Assembly (NCBI GenBank): GCA_944393665.1
Contig: CALYAX010000003.1
Coordinates: forward strand, 1-64,000
Reading direction: 5' to 3'
DNA: 64,000 nucleotides
DNA from: an uncultured Alphaproteobacteria bacterium
Lineage (GTDB): Bacteria; Pseudomonadota; Alphaproteobacteria; RF32; CAG-239
This document shows, one piece after another, positions 1 through 8,575 of the stretch (the stretch's first letter is position 1; every line of letters begins with the position of its first letter). The position numbers and the translations under genes are program-made. The notes beneath the pieces were generated by a model that saw only the letters and a list, made by a program, of their open reading frames with translations, made no database searches and was not told the origin of the DNA.

Positions 1-369
1 CGCAGATACTGTTTCCGGCATAGCCGTTGGAACCATAGGTCCAGCTTGTGGTGTTGCTGCACTGGGTGACCCCGGCGGTATATCCGGCAGGGCAGGAGTT
101 GGCGGAACATTTGCCGCAGATGCTGTCTCCGGCATAGCTGTTAGAGGCATAAGTCCATCCGGAGGGCTGGGATTGTCCATTACAGTTGGCCAGTCCGGCA
201 GTATACCCCTGGGCACAGGACTTGGCGGTGCACTTGCCGCAAATGCTGTCACCGGCATAACCGTTGGAACTGTAGGACCACCCTTCCGGATGGGTTTTGC
301 CGTTACAGTTGGCAAGTCCGGCGGTATAGTCTGAAGGGCAGGTCTTGGCCACGCATCTGGCACAGTCCT
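1..369 (-). repeat. Coding tandem repeat, 123-bp period
   Basis: Within the Cys-rich gene the 7-mer ttgccgc, followed by the conserved stretch coding DSICGKC, recurs at 111 and 234, exactly 123 bp apart. The repeat runs off the window edge. Confidence 0.7.
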
Positions 370-862
370 GGGTCCCGGATTTGCCGTTTACCTCCCGGTC
401 ATAACCGGAGGTGCAGGTTTTTCCGGCCGTGTATCCTGACGGACAGGCCGAGGGATCGCACCGGAGAAATTTGCCGTTGCAGGAACCTCCGCTGGGCGTA
501 TATCCGTTTGAACAGTTGGAAGAAGATATATAGCCGGCAGGACAAGCACATTCATAACAAACATGAGTAACCATATTGTGTTCGCCAATCTGAGTCTGCG
601 GTGCGACACAGGGAGAAGAACTGTAACCGTTTTCTTCGCAGTCAAATTTAATATCGGTACCGCCTTTGTCGTCTTCTATGCGGTGGTTCGTATCAACGTT
701 TTCTTTAAGATAGTCGGGAAGCCAGTAAATTCCGGCAAGTTTGAAAGATTGTTCTGTATTGGCAACAGTTATATTATTGGCGCCGGAGCTTTCCAAAGGA
801 ACGGCTGAAGCAGAAAAAATGCTCGCAAAATATAAAGTGAAGGCGAAAAATACCGTTCTCAT
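1..862 (-). CDS. Secreted cysteine-rich tandem-repeat protein (C-terminus outside window)
   Basis: The frame is open from the ATG at 862-860 to the window edge (287 full codons), so the C-terminus is missing. TTGGAG lies just upstream as ribosome binding site. The N-terminus (MRTVFFAFTLYFASIFSASA) is a signal peptide with a likely cleavage after the Ala-rich end, so the protein is exported. After a non-repeated stretch of about 85 residues comes a Cys-rich region with imperfect tandem repeats. Two successive units are 41 residues (123 bp) each, with the pattern C-x4-YTAGL-x-NCNG, then GW-x-Y, then YAGDSICGKC; a third is slightly shorter. Even Cys spacing suggests a disulphide-bonded extracellular stalk or adhesin-like surface protein, which is inference. 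No catalytic motif is visible. I do not recognise a named family. Confidence 0.8.
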   Translation of the reverse strand, partial: MRTVFFAFTLYFASIFSASAVPLESSGANNITVANTEQSFKLAGIYWLPDYLKENVDTNHRIEDDKGGTDIKFDCEENGYSSSPCVAPQTQIGEHNMVTHVCYECACPAGYISSSNCSNGYTPSGGSCNGKFLRCDPSACPSGYTAGKTCTSGYDREVNGKSGTQDCARCVAKTCPSDYTAGLANCNGKTHPEGWSYSSNGYAGDSICGKCTAKSCAQGYTAGLANCNGQSQPSGWTYASNSYAGDSICGKCSANSCPAGYTAGVTQCSNTTSWTYGSNGYAGNSIC

Positions 863-954
863 GGCAATTCTCCAATAATTTACTGTTCCGGAACTTTTTT
901 CAGGATAACATTTATTTGATAAACAGTCAACAAATAGTTTGGCGGCGTAGACAT

Positions 955-990
955 AAAAAACTCCGCTGTTTATCAGCGGAGTTTTCTCTT
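955..990 (-). terminator. Rho-independent terminator of the yajC-secDF operon
   Basis: Perfect 10-bp stem (959-968 with 974-983) and a 5-nt loop. On the minus strand it is followed by a run of T (complement of 955-960). It lies just after the secF stop. Confidence 0.85.
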
Positions 991-1005
991 TTACATTAAC
1001 TTCTG

Positions 1006-1950
1006 TTAATCGACATTTCCAAAAGGATTAATCACTTTGTCTTTTTCTTCCATGGTTTTGCGGAGGTTAAACAGATTGAGGAACACGCCCGAAACATAAA
1101 TTGACGAGTACGTTCCGACAATAACGCCCCACACAATCGTGAAAGAAAAGCTGCGCAGCGTGTCGCCGCCCCAGATAAACAGGGCCAGGGCCGCCAGCAG
1201 CGTCGTGCATCCGGTCAAAATCGTACGTGAAAAAATATCGTTAATGCTCTTGTTTAACAATTCATACTGCGGCATCTTTTTATATTTTCTCAAGTTTTCG
1301 CGAATGCGGTCATAAGTAACAACCGTATCATTGACCGAATAGCCGGCCAGCGTCAAAACCGCGGCAACCGTTGTCAGGCTGAAATCAAATCCAAAGCAGG
1401 ACAGCAGCCCGACCGTGGTTATAATATCATGAATCAGGCCGATCATTGCTCCCAGGGCAAACTGCCATTCAAACCGGAACCAGATGTAAACCGTAATTGC
1501 CAGAACCGCGATAATAGATGCAATAACGCCGGCTTTTTTAAGCTCGCCGCCGACTTGCGGCCCGACCAGCTCTACCCGGCGGTATTCATAATCGCTGCCA
1601 AGAACCTGTTTGATCTCGTTGACAACTTTCATCTGTTCTTTTTCATTGAGTTCTTTGGCCTGTGCCCGGATCATAACTTCCTGGCCGCTGTCGCCGATCG
1701 TCTGCAGGTTGACGTCATCAACATTCAGGGTATTTATTTTCTGGCGCAGCTCATCCAGATTAATTTTCTGGCTGCTCTGCAGCTCCATCAAAATACCGCC
1801 GGAAAAATCAATGCCGTAATTAAACCCTTTTATGGCGATGCATGCGACTGAAAAGACCACCATTAAAATTGACAAGGCGTAAGTAAATTTGCGAGCCTTC
1901 ATAAAATCAATGGTCGTGTCTTTGGTTACCCAGCTAAAAATTTTCATCAT
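1006..1950 (-). CDS. secF: Protein translocase subunit SecF
   Basis: SecF works with SecD as an RND-type proton-driven motor that pulls exported proteins through SecYEG. The 314-residue product has the usual SecF length. A first membrane helix (around residues 24-45) is followed by the periplasmic P4-type domain starting GFNYGIDFSGGILMEL, then five C-terminal membrane helices with the RND signature around GYSVNDTVVTYDRIREN. The start at 1950 has AGGAAG seven bases upstream. The gene lies 16 bp downstream of secD in the order yajC-secD-secF and is the last gene before a strong terminator. No defect is visible. Confidence 0.96.
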   Translation of the reverse strand: MMKIFSWVTKDTTIDFMKARKFTYALSILMVVFSVACIAIKGFNYGIDFSGGILMELQSSQKINLDELRQKINTLNVDDVNLQTIGDSGQEVMIRAQAKELNEKEQMKVVNEIKQVLGSDYEYRRVELVGPQVGGELKKAGVIASIIAVLAITVYIWFRFEWQFALGAMIGLIHDIITTVGLLSCFGFDFSLTTVAAVLTLAGYSVNDTVVTYDRIRENLRKYKKMPQYELLNKSINDIFSRTILTGCTTLLAALALFIWGGDTLRSFSFTIVWGVIVGTYSSIYVSGVFLNLFNLRKTMEEKDKVINPFGNVD

Positions 1951-1966
1951 TTCAGGTCTTCCTTTA

Positions 1967-3511
1967 CTAAATCGGCAGTTTGGTCGGTTTATATTTCATC
2001 AGCCAGCTGGTAATGATTAAACGGGTGACCGTAACCGACGTAAACATTGAAGTGGCAATACCGATAGCCAGGGTAACGGCAAAACCGCGTACCGGCCCGG
2101 TGCCGAAGTAAAACAGTACCAAAGCGGCAACCAAGGTCGTCAGGTTTGAATCGACAATTGTGCCCCAGGCTTCGGTAAAACCGGCTTCGGCGGCGTCTTT
2201 GGTGGAGCGCCCGGCTTTAACCTCTTCGCGCATGCGTTCAAAAATCAGCACATTGGCATCAACCGCCATGCCGATAGTCAGAATAATACCGGCAATGCCC
2301 GGCAGCGTTAACGTTGCTCCCATAAAGCTCAGCGCGCCCAGCATTAAGAACAGGTTGATAAAAACGGTAACCGTTGTGAAAACGCCGAATAATCCGTAAG
2401 CGGCAACCATAAACACAACAACCGCAGCCAAGCCGATAATCGAAGCAATAATGCCCTCCTGGATTGAGTCTGCGCCCAGTCCGGCACCGACTGTCCGTTC
2501 CTCCAGCACTTCCAGCGGCGCCGGCAATGCGCCTGAACGGAGCAGAAGCGCCAGATCATTGGCCGATTTAACCGTGAAACTGCCGCTGATAATGCCCGAG
2601 CCGCCAAGAATGGCACTCTGAATCACCGGAGCGGAAATAACTTCATTATCCAAAACAATGGCCAAACGTTCACCGATGTTGTTTTTGGTGACTTCACCGA
2701 ATTTTTTGCCGCCCAGCGAGTTGAATTTGAAACTGACAACCGGCTCGCCTTCCTGGAAAGAAGGCTGGGCATCAACCAAATTTTCACCGCTGATAATCGG
2801 TTTGCGGCCGATAACATAATATTCGCCTTCCGATCCCTGAATCAGTTTCGAGGCAGCGTTCAATTTGCCGCGGCGCGCTTCGGCGGCGGACGAACGGCTG
2901 TCAACTAAATGGAAAGACATTTTGGCTGTTTTGCCGAGCAGTTTTTTGACTTCTTCAGGATTTTGCAGCCCCGGCAGCTGAACCACAATACGGTCCGAGC
3001 CCTGACTCTGAATGACCGGCTCTTTGGTTCCCAGTTCGTCAATCCGGCGGCGCACGATTTCAATAGATTGTTCAACCACCCGCATTTTTAATTTATTGAG
3101 TTCGACCTCGCTGTAAGTAACTTCCAGCGTGCCGTCTGCCTCTTCGGTAACGACAATGCCGGAATCTATCTTGCGAAACAGGTTGGCCGCTTTGCTGCGG
3201 GCGTTGTCATTATCGATTTTGACCTTGACCGAAGTATTGCCGGCAGCCAGATTTTGGTAGCGGATGCGGTTTTCACGCAGCAGCTGGCGTGCGGAATCTT
3301 CAATCGAAGACATTCTCTCTTTAATAACATCGTCAATCTTAACTTCCAGCAGGAGGTTGGAACCGCCCTGCAGATCCAGTCCGAGATTAACCGGTTGCCA
3401 CCATTTGGGCAGCTTGTCCGGGTTGCTGATTAGATTCGGGATGGCAAAGAAAATACCCAATGCACAGATCGCCAGAATGATAATCACGCGGGAGCGGGAT
3501 AGTTTGTACAT
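1967..3511 (-). CDS. secD: Protein translocase subunit SecD
   Basis: SecD is the partner of SecF in the inner-membrane accessory complex of the Sec translocon. The 514-residue product has an N-terminal membrane helix (about residues 8-26), then the periplasmic region opening with NLGLDLQGGSNLLLEV, a conserved SecD signature. The RIVVQLPGLQNPEEVKKLLG stretch follows. The C-terminal membrane half contains GMAVDANVLIFERMREE, the RND motif with the conserved Asp of the proton path. It starts 13 bp after yajC and ends 16 bp before secF, so the three are co-transcribed. Confidence 0.97.
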   Translation of the reverse strand: MYKLSRSRVIIILAICALGIFFAIPNLISNPDKLPKWWQPVNLGLDLQGGSNLLLEVKIDDVIKERMSSIEDSARQLLRENRIRYQNLAAGNTSVKVKIDNDNARSKAANLFRKIDSGIVVTEEADGTLEVTYSEVELNKLKMRVVEQSIEIVRRRIDELGTKEPVIQSQGSDRIVVQLPGLQNPEEVKKLLGKTAKMSFHLVDSRSSAAEARRGKLNAASKLIQGSEGEYYVIGRKPIISGENLVDAQPSFQEGEPVVSFKFNSLGGKKFGEVTKNNIGERLAIVLDNEVISAPVIQSAILGGSGIISGSFTVKSANDLALLLRSGALPAPLEVLEERTVGAGLGADSIQEGIIASIIGLAAVVVFMVAAYGLFGVFTTVTVFINLFLMLGALSFMGATLTLPGIAGIILTIGMAVDANVLIFERMREEVKAGRSTKDAAEAGFTEAWGTIVDSNLTTLVAALVLFYFGTGPVRGFAVTLAIGIATSMFTSVTVTRLIITSWLMKYKPTKLPI

Positions 3512-3524
3512 TCATTTAGCCTTA

Positions 3525-3911
3525 TTATTTTTTGGATTTATTGGTATTAGCCGGCTTTTTCTTTTTGGCATCGGCTTTAACCGCAGCCGCGGCAGGCATA
3601 TCGACAACGACATCGCGAACTGTGCCGCGGTTGATTTGAACGACGATTCCGTCGGCAATTTCAACCGTCAGGTCAACCGGGTCGTCAGCGTTCAGGACTT
3701 TGGCATAAATGCCGCCGCCGGTAATAATCCGGTCGCCTTTTTTGATCTGGCCGAGCATAGCTTCGTGCTGGCGGATTTTTTTCTGCTGCGGGCGGATCAA
3801 CAGCAGGTAAAAAATTACAAAGATCAAACCCAGCTGAAGCAGGGTGCCATAAATAGAGCCTTGTTGGGCTGCCGCATCGGCAGCCTGCGCAAAAGCAGGA
3901 CTAATCAACAT
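3525..3911 (-). CDS. yajC: Sec translocon accessory protein YajC
   Basis: YajC is a small single-pass membrane protein that co-purifies with SecDF. This 128-residue version has a short N-terminal periplasmic part, one membrane helix (TLLQLGLIFVIFYLLLIRPQ) ending in the RPQQKK motif, and the cytoplasmic YajC domain (GDRIITGGGIYAKV). The tail is longer than usual and Lys/Ala-rich (ADAKKKKPANTNKSKK). It is the first gene of the yajC-secD-secF operon. GAGGAGAATGAT just before the start provides the ribosome binding site. Confidence 0.95.
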   Translation of the reverse strand: MLISPAFAQAADAAAQQGSIYGTLLQLGLIFVIFYLLLIRPQQKKIRQHEAMLGQIKKGDRIITGGGIYAKVLNADDPVDLTVEIADGIVVQINRGTVRDVVVDMPAAAAVKADAKKKKPANTNKSKK

Positions 3912-4121
3912 ATCATTCTCCTCAAGTTGTACTCAAACGTCACTATAAACCAAGTTCTTTTGCTTATATAGGGCAAATTTAAGTATTTCACAAGTATTTT
4001 CTCAAGTAACCCCGAATGTTGGCTGCTCTTTGTCAAATCTATGGAATTAGACAAAATAATTGATTTTGTTTTTGAGCTGTGCTAATAAAAAACATTAAAC
4101 AAAATTTTTAACTTAATTAGT

Positions 4122-4565
4122 ATGGAAAATATTGAAAAAGAGTTTTGGAAAAAGAAAAAACTCAAAGATTTAAATGACGCCGAATGGGAGGCTTTGTGCG
4201 ATCATTGCGGCAAATGCTGTGTTCAAAAGTTTCAGCAGGGCAGCAAAACGGTTTTTACCAATATTATCTGCGACCATTTGTGTCTGAAAGATATAAGCTG
4301 TTCGATTTATCACCGGCGGCTTTTAACCGGATATTGCGTTAAAGTCGATTTGAATGTCGTCCGTGAAATGCCCTTTCTTCTTCCGGGCACCTGTGCCTAC
4401 AAGCTGCTGGACCAGGGTAAAGAACTTCCCGCCTGGCACCCTCTGATGACCGGAGATCCCGGCAGCGTAGTTGCAAGCGGCAATTCTCTGGCTGCTGTCA
4501 GTGTCATTACTGAAATGTCGGCCATGATTGACCCCGCGAGGATTGAAACGATAGAAATTATTTAA
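4122..4565 (+). CDS. YcgN/UPF0260 family Cys-cluster protein
   Basis: The 147-residue product matches the YcgN (UPF0260) family, a member of the YkgJ-type zinc/iron-chelating superfamily of unknown function. Visible hallmarks are an N-terminal FWKKKKLKDLNDAEWEALCDHCGKCC with the CxxCGxCC cluster, then CDHLCLKD, CSIYHRR, YCVKVD and GTCAYKLL, which give the set of Cys residues thought to bind metal. The C-terminal part (LPAWHPLMTGDPGSV) is also typical. The leader is A/T-rich (TTAATTAGT before the ATG) with no Shine-Dalgarno sequence, as for several other genes here. It is divergent from yajC and followed by a hairpin terminator. Confidence 0.9.
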   Translation: MENIEKEFWKKKKLKDLNDAEWEALCDHCGKCCVQKFQQGSKTVFTNIICDHLCLKDISCSIYHRRLLTGYCVKVDLNVVREMPFLLPGTCAYKLLDQGKELPAWHPLMTGDPGSVVASGNSLAAVSVITEMSAMIDPARIETIEII

Positions 4566-4566
4566 T

Positions 4567-4618
4567 CACCCCCTGCGTTGCTCTGCCGAAAGGCAGAATA
4601 ACCCGGGGGGATCTTTTT
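4567..4618. terminator. Terminator between convergent ycgN-like and nlpD-like genes
   Basis: Inner perfect stem TCTGCC/GGCAGA with a GAAA loop (4582-4597), an outer CCCCC/GGGGG pairing (about 4569-4610), then ATCTTTTTG on the plus strand. The internal bulge makes it less canonical than the others. Confidence 0.6.
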
Positions 4619-4657
4619 GTCTTGAAGCAAAAAACAATTCCTGTCTTTTGAGTATCT

Positions 4658-5584
4658 TCAGCGCAGATAGCTTTGCGGATTGACGGCTTTCTTTCCGGCA
4701 CGGATTTCAAAGTGCAGCTGCGGCGAGTTGACACTGCCGGTTGTTCCGACAGTGGCTATTTTTTCCCCGCGCCGTACTTTTTGCCCTTTTTTAACCAGCA
4801 GGCGGTCATTATGGGCGTAAGCGGTAATCCAGCCGTCGGTATGCTTGATCAGAATCAGGTTGCCAAACCCTTTCAGCTCGTTTCCGGCATAGGCAACCGT
4901 GCCGGCATCAGCGGCTTTAACCGCTGTTCCCAGCGGGGCTTTAATATTAATGCCGTCATTGGTGCGCCCTTTGCCGATGCTTCCGAACTTGGAAATCAGA
5001 GTTCCCCGGACCGGCCAGTCAAATTTGGATTTACGGGCTTTGGGCGGCGGTGTATAACCTGAAGAAGCGCTGCGGGTTGTTTTCTTTTTAGTCCAGGGTT
5101 TCCAGGAACTGGTTGTCTTTTTGGGCTGGCTGTTGGAAACATAATGCGTTGAAGCCGGCGCCGCCGAGGTGACAACAGAACCCGGAATAATCAGTTTTTG
5201 GCCGATTCTCAAACCCGACGGGTCGCTGATATTATTTTGGCGGCTTAATGTCCGCATGTCGACATTGTAGCGTTTGGAGATGTTGTAAATTGTGTCGCCT
5301 TTTTCCACAACATGAATTTTGGCATCAGGCATTTTCAGGCGTTGTCCGACATTGAGGGAGTAGGGCGGCCGCAGGTGGTTGGCCTCAATCATGTCTCTCA
5401 GCGGAACATTGTAGCGGCGTGACAGGCTGTAAAGCGTGTCCCCCTTACGCACCGTTACATAATCGGGCGTGCCTCCCCACCAGGTGCCGGAATTATAGTT
5501 CAACAGCTGTATCCGGTAAGGCGTACAGCCGTTAATAAAAAATAACAATGGCACCAGCCATATCCAGTTTCTGAATCGAAACAT
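4658..5584 (-). CDS. nlpD: NlpD-like lipoprotein, two LysM domains plus degenerate LytM/M23 domain
   Basis: The 308-residue product starts with a lipoprotein signal ending FFINGC (lipid on Cys20), so it should be anchored in the membrane facing the periplasm. Two LysM peptidoglycan-binding modules follow (VRKGDTLYSLSRRYNV and VEKGDTIYNISKRYNV), then a linker rich in K/T/S, then a LytM (peptidase M23) domain from about residue 188 to the end. The first zinc-ligand motif reads NDGIN instead of HxGxD, so the first His and the Asp are missing, as in NlpD and EnvC, which activate amidases rather than cutting peptidoglycan. AYAHND and QLHFEIR are kept. The role as an amidase activator in cell separation is inferred from that pattern. 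Confidence 0.85.
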   Translation of the reverse strand: MFRFRNWIWLVPLLFFINGCTPYRIQLLNYNSGTWWGGTPDYVTVRKGDTLYSLSRRYNVPLRDMIEANHLRPPYSLNVGQRLKMPDAKIHVVEKGDTIYNISKRYNVDMRTLSRQNNISDPSGLRIGQKLIIPGSVVTSAAPASTHYVSNSQPKKTTSSWKPWTKKKTTRSASSGYTPPPKARKSKFDWPVRGTLISKFGSIGKGRTNDGINIKAPLGTAVKAADAGTVAYAGNELKGFGNLILIKHTDGWITAYAHNDRLLVKKGQKVRRGEKIATVGTTGSVNSPQLHFEIRAGKKAVNPQSYLR

Positions 5585-5650
5585 TTCCGCCTGACGGTTA
5601 AGTTAAATTGACAGTTAACTTAAGGCTATCACCGACTGATTAATATTTTA

Positions 5651-6703
5651 TTACCTGCGTGCCGCGGCGCCGTCGCTGCCGCCGGGAACCGGGCGGTTGT
5701 CAGAACCGATTACCCCGTAAATCCGTTGTTTGAGCGCCGCTTTGATCCGCCGCCGGAACCTTGTCCACATCACGTCTTCGGTATCATTAAAACTGCGGCG
5801 TTCGCCATAAACCACCACCATCATCTGCGCATTATATTCGTCTATTCCCAAACGGCGGATGACCGGGGTTGAATCTTTCATGATTTTTTCGGCAATGGTC
5901 TTGGCTTTGTCCTGTGTGGTATTATTCAAAACCATGACAATCTTGGTCTTGTCCACCCGGCCGATATGGGCATTGGGGGTCAGATTGTTAAAGCAGACAT
6001 CACTCACCACTTTTAATAATTTGTCGGCGGTTTCAAAATCAATCCCGTGGGCAATGAATTCATAAACATCTTTGAGCTCGACCATAATCAGTGAAAAAGC
6101 TTTATTGTATCGTTTTGCCAGCTGAAAATCATGGTCAAAGCGTTCCAGCAGCGCCTGTTCGTTAAGCCCGCTGGTAAACAGGTCGCGGTTCTGAAACTGC
6201 GACAGGTTTTCCTGCCAGGCACGGGCTTCGGAGATATCCTGGCACAGAAGGCTGATTCCTTCACATTCCAAAATTTCGTTCAGCAAAGGCCGTGCCCGGC
6301 ATTGCATCAGCTGTTTCTGCCCGCTGCCCTTAATAATCACCATCTGGGTATTGATCGTCGACTGGTTGCGGCACATTTTGCTCAAAATGCCTTCCATCGC
6401 CTCCCGGGTTGCTTTTTTATCTTCCAGCAGAGTCCCGAAAACTGTTTTTCCGATGAGCTGCGCCGGAAGATGTCCGATAATATCAGCGCCCGATTCGTTA
6501 ATAAACGTGATGTTAAAATCCTTGTTAACCTTAAAATAAACATCTCCGTTGGTTTTGGCGGGGTTGCTCTGCTGCCCGTCATTTTCCTTAATCATTTCCT
6601 TAAGATTTTTACTGGTCTGTTTCAGCTTATTCCGCAGAATCAGGACATAAACCGCCAGTAAAACCGCTGTTAGTCCCAAAATGAGATTTAATGCAATATT
6701 CAT
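5651..6703 (-). CDS. Membrane PAS protein with degenerate GGDEF domain
   Basis: One N-terminal membrane helix (NIALNLILGLTAVLLAVYVL) is followed by a short coiled segment, a PAS domain (about residues 50-160, with FNITFINESGADIIGHLPAQL and a PAC-like end CEGISLLCQDIS) and a C-terminal domain whose spacing fits GGDEF (F-S-L-I-M-V-E-L-K-D, then HIGRVDKTKIVMVLNNT). The signature loop reads GRVDKT instead of GGDEF, and the metal-binding Asp in the first strand reads VELKD. It is therefore very unlikely to make cyclic di-GMP; it could be a sensor or a GTP/c-di-GMP-binding scaffold. I prefer the ATG at 6703; a TTG at 6718 in frame would add five residues. Confidence 0.75.
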   Translation of the reverse strand: MNIALNLILGLTAVLLAVYVLILRNKLKQTSKNLKEMIKENDGQQSNPAKTNGDVYFKVNKDFNITFINESGADIIGHLPAQLIGKTVFGTLLEDKKATREAMEGILSKMCRNQSTINTQMVIIKGSGQKQLMQCRARPLLNEILECEGISLLCQDISEARAWQENLSQFQNRDLFTSGLNEQALLERFDHDFQLAKRYNKAFSLIMVELKDVYEFIAHGIDFETADKLLKVVSDVCFNNLTPNAHIGRVDKTKIVMVLNNTTQDKAKTIAEKIMKDSTPVIRRLGIDEYNAQMMVVVYGERRSFNDTEDVMWTRFRRRIKAALKQRIYGVIGSDNRPVPGGSDGAAARR

Positions 6704-6773
6704 CGGCCCTGCTTTCAAACTTTTCTTTCTGCCAGTCTAGAGTCACAAAAGCTAAAAATCGGTTAAATAGAGG

Positions 6774-6802
6774 TTGCTTTTTCGATTAAAAAACACTAAT
6801 TT
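6774..6802 (+). promoter_or_regulatory. Possible sigma-70 promoter of the suf operon
   Basis: TTGCTT at 6774-6779, a 17-bp spacer, and TAATTT at 6797-6802, 22 bp before the sufB start. I saw no obvious IscR- or Fur-type box. Confidence 0.4.
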
Positions 6803-6824
6803 TAGGACAGGAAAAAGGAAAACA

Positions 6825-8282
6825 ATGAATAAGAGCAGTCACACTCAGCCGCAGGTTATTGACGAGAGCGGCGATAAATATAAATACGGTTTTGTAACCG
6901 CCATCGAGGCCGATACCGCTCCCAAAGGGCTGAATCCCGATATAATCCGCTTTATCTCTGCCAAAAAAGGCGAACCGGATTGGCTGTTGGAATGGCGGCT
7001 CAAAGCGCTGGAGTTTTGGCAGGGCATGACTGAACCCGCCTGGGCTAAGCTGTCTTATGATAAAATCGGCTATCAGGATTTATACTACTATTCTGCCCCC
7101 AGGCAGAAGGCAGCACCCAAAAGCCTTGACGAGGTTGATCCCGAACTGCTCTCCACTTATGAAAAACTCGGTATCCCGCTTAAAGAGCAGGAAATGCTTG
7201 CCGGCGTGGTCGCTGTTGATGCTGTTTTCGATTCGGTTTCGGTTGCCACGACTTATCGTGCCAGACTGGCTGAACAAGGGATCATTTTCTGTTCAATTTC
7301 AGAAGCGGTTAAGGAGCATCCCGATCTGGTGAAACAATATTTGGGCTCAGTCGTTCCATATACCGATAATTTCTTTGCCTGCCTGAATTCCGCTGTTTTC
7401 ACCGACGGTTCGTTTGTCTATATCCCCAAGGGCGTTCGCTGCCCGATGGAATTGTCAACTTATTTCCGGATTAATGCCAAAAACACCGGACAATTCGAGC
7501 GCACCCTGATTATTGCCGATGAGGGCAGTTATGTTTCTTATCTGGAAGGCTGCACCGCGCCGCAGCGCGATGAAAACCAGCTTCATGCCGCAATTGTTGA
7601 AATTGTGGTTTTAAAAGATGCCGAGGTCAAATATTCCACGGTGCAGAACTGGTATCCCGGTGATAAAGACGGCAAGGGCGGCGTCTATAATTTTGTAACC
7701 AAGCGGGCGGCCTGCCGCGGCGCAAACGCCAAAATCTCGTGGACGCAGGTTGAAACCGGCTCGGCCGTCACCTGGAAATATCCTTCCTGCGTGCTGCAGG
7801 GCGATAATTCTTCCGGCGAATTTTATTCTGTTGCCATCACCAACAACCGCCAGCAGGCCGATACCGGAACCAAGATGATCCACATCGGCAAAAACACCAC
7901 GTCGAAAATCATTTCCAAGGGGATATCCGCCGGTTTTTCCAACCAGACTTACCGCGGATTGGTTAAAGTAGCGCCCGGAGCCTGCGGCGTGCGCAACTAT
8001 TCCCAGTGCGACAGTCTGCTGATTGGTGAAAACTGCGGCTCACATACGGTGCCTTATATTGAAAACCGTAATAAAACCGCCCGTATCGAACATGAGGCAA
8101 CCACTTCCAAAATCAGCGACGAGCAGTTGTTTTACTGTTTGCAGCGCGGTATTTCCGAAGAGGAGGCGGTCAGCCTGATTGTCAATGGTTTTTGCAAAGA
8201 GGTAATGCAGCACCTGCCGCTTGAGTTTGCCATCGAGGCGGCGAAACTGATAAATATTTCACTTGAAGGGAGTGTCGGCTGA
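6825..8282 (+). CDS. sufB: Fe-S cluster assembly scaffold subunit SufB
   Basis: SufB forms the SufBC2D complex on which Fe-S clusters are built. The 485-residue product has the family's usual length and motifs: [60 protein letters not shown] and [13 protein letters not shown] near the C-terminus, with the conserved Cys residues. The frame is open further upstream, but ATG at 6825 has AAAGGAAAA just before it and starts at the conserved region. The stop TGA overlaps the ATG of the next gene by one base, so translation is probably coupled. Confidence 0.97.
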   Translation: MNKSSHTQPQVIDESGDKYKYGFVTAIEADTAPKGLNPDIIRFISAKKGEPDWLLEWRLKALEFWQGMTEPAWAKLSYDKIGYQDLYYYSAPRQKAAPKSLDEVDPELLSTYEKLGIPLKEQEMLAGVVAVDAVFDSVSVATTYRARLAEQGIIFCSISEAVKEHPDLVKQYLGSVVPYTDNFFACLNSAVFTDGSFVYIPKGVRCPMELSTYFRINAKNTGQFERTLIIADEGSYVSYLEGCTAPQRDENQLHAAIVEIVVLKDAEVKYSTVQNWYPGDKDGKGGVYNFVTKRAACRGANAKISWTQVETGSAVTWKYPSCVLQGDNSSGEFYSVAITNNRQQADTGTKMIHIGKNTTSKIISKGISAGFSNQTYRGLVKVAPGACGVRNYSQCDSLLIGENCGSHTVPYIENRNKTARIEHEATTSKISDEQLFYCLQRGISEEEAVSLIVNGFCKEVMQHLPLEFAIEAAKLINISLEGSVG

Positions 8283-8566
8283 TGATTGATCCGATTTTAA
8301 AACGCGCGCTGGAAACCTGGGGCGAAAAGGCACAAATGCTTATGGTTGTTGAAGAAATGTCCGAACTGATGAAAGAAATACTGAAAAATATTTCGCGCGG
8401 CAAAGATAATCTTGCAGAAATTATTGAAGAAACCGCCGACGTGGAAATTATGCTTGAACAGCTGAAAGCCAATTATGATATTGAAGAAAAAGTGGCGGTT
8501 TACAAAGCCGGTAAAATAAAAATGATTGAACAAAGATTAAACGACTGGGATAAGAAAAGCGCTTAG
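8282..8566 (+). CDS. Small MazG-like nucleotide pyrophosphohydrolase
   Basis: This 94-residue all-alpha protein shows the MazG/phage-NTPase pattern: EEMSELMKEILK (ExxE first half of the metal site) and EEIIEETADVEIMLEQL-like spacing with EETAD (second half, ExxD). MazG-type enzymes cut NTPs to NMP and pyrophosphate. It begins at the last base of the sufB stop and ends 9 bp before sufC, so it is embedded in the suf operon. That is not a standard place for this family, and its link to Fe-S assembly is unknown. Substrate cannot be told from sequence. Confidence 0.8.
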   Translation: MIDPILKRALETWGEKAQMLMVVEEMSELMKEILKNISRGKDNLAEIIEETADVEIMLEQLKANYDIEEKVAVYKAGKIKMIEQRLNDWDKKSA

Positions 8567-8575
8567 GAAAAAAAG

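Noticed and set aside
3264-3971. Plus-strand frame of 235 residues across yajC and secD
   Set aside because: Antisense to two certain genes.
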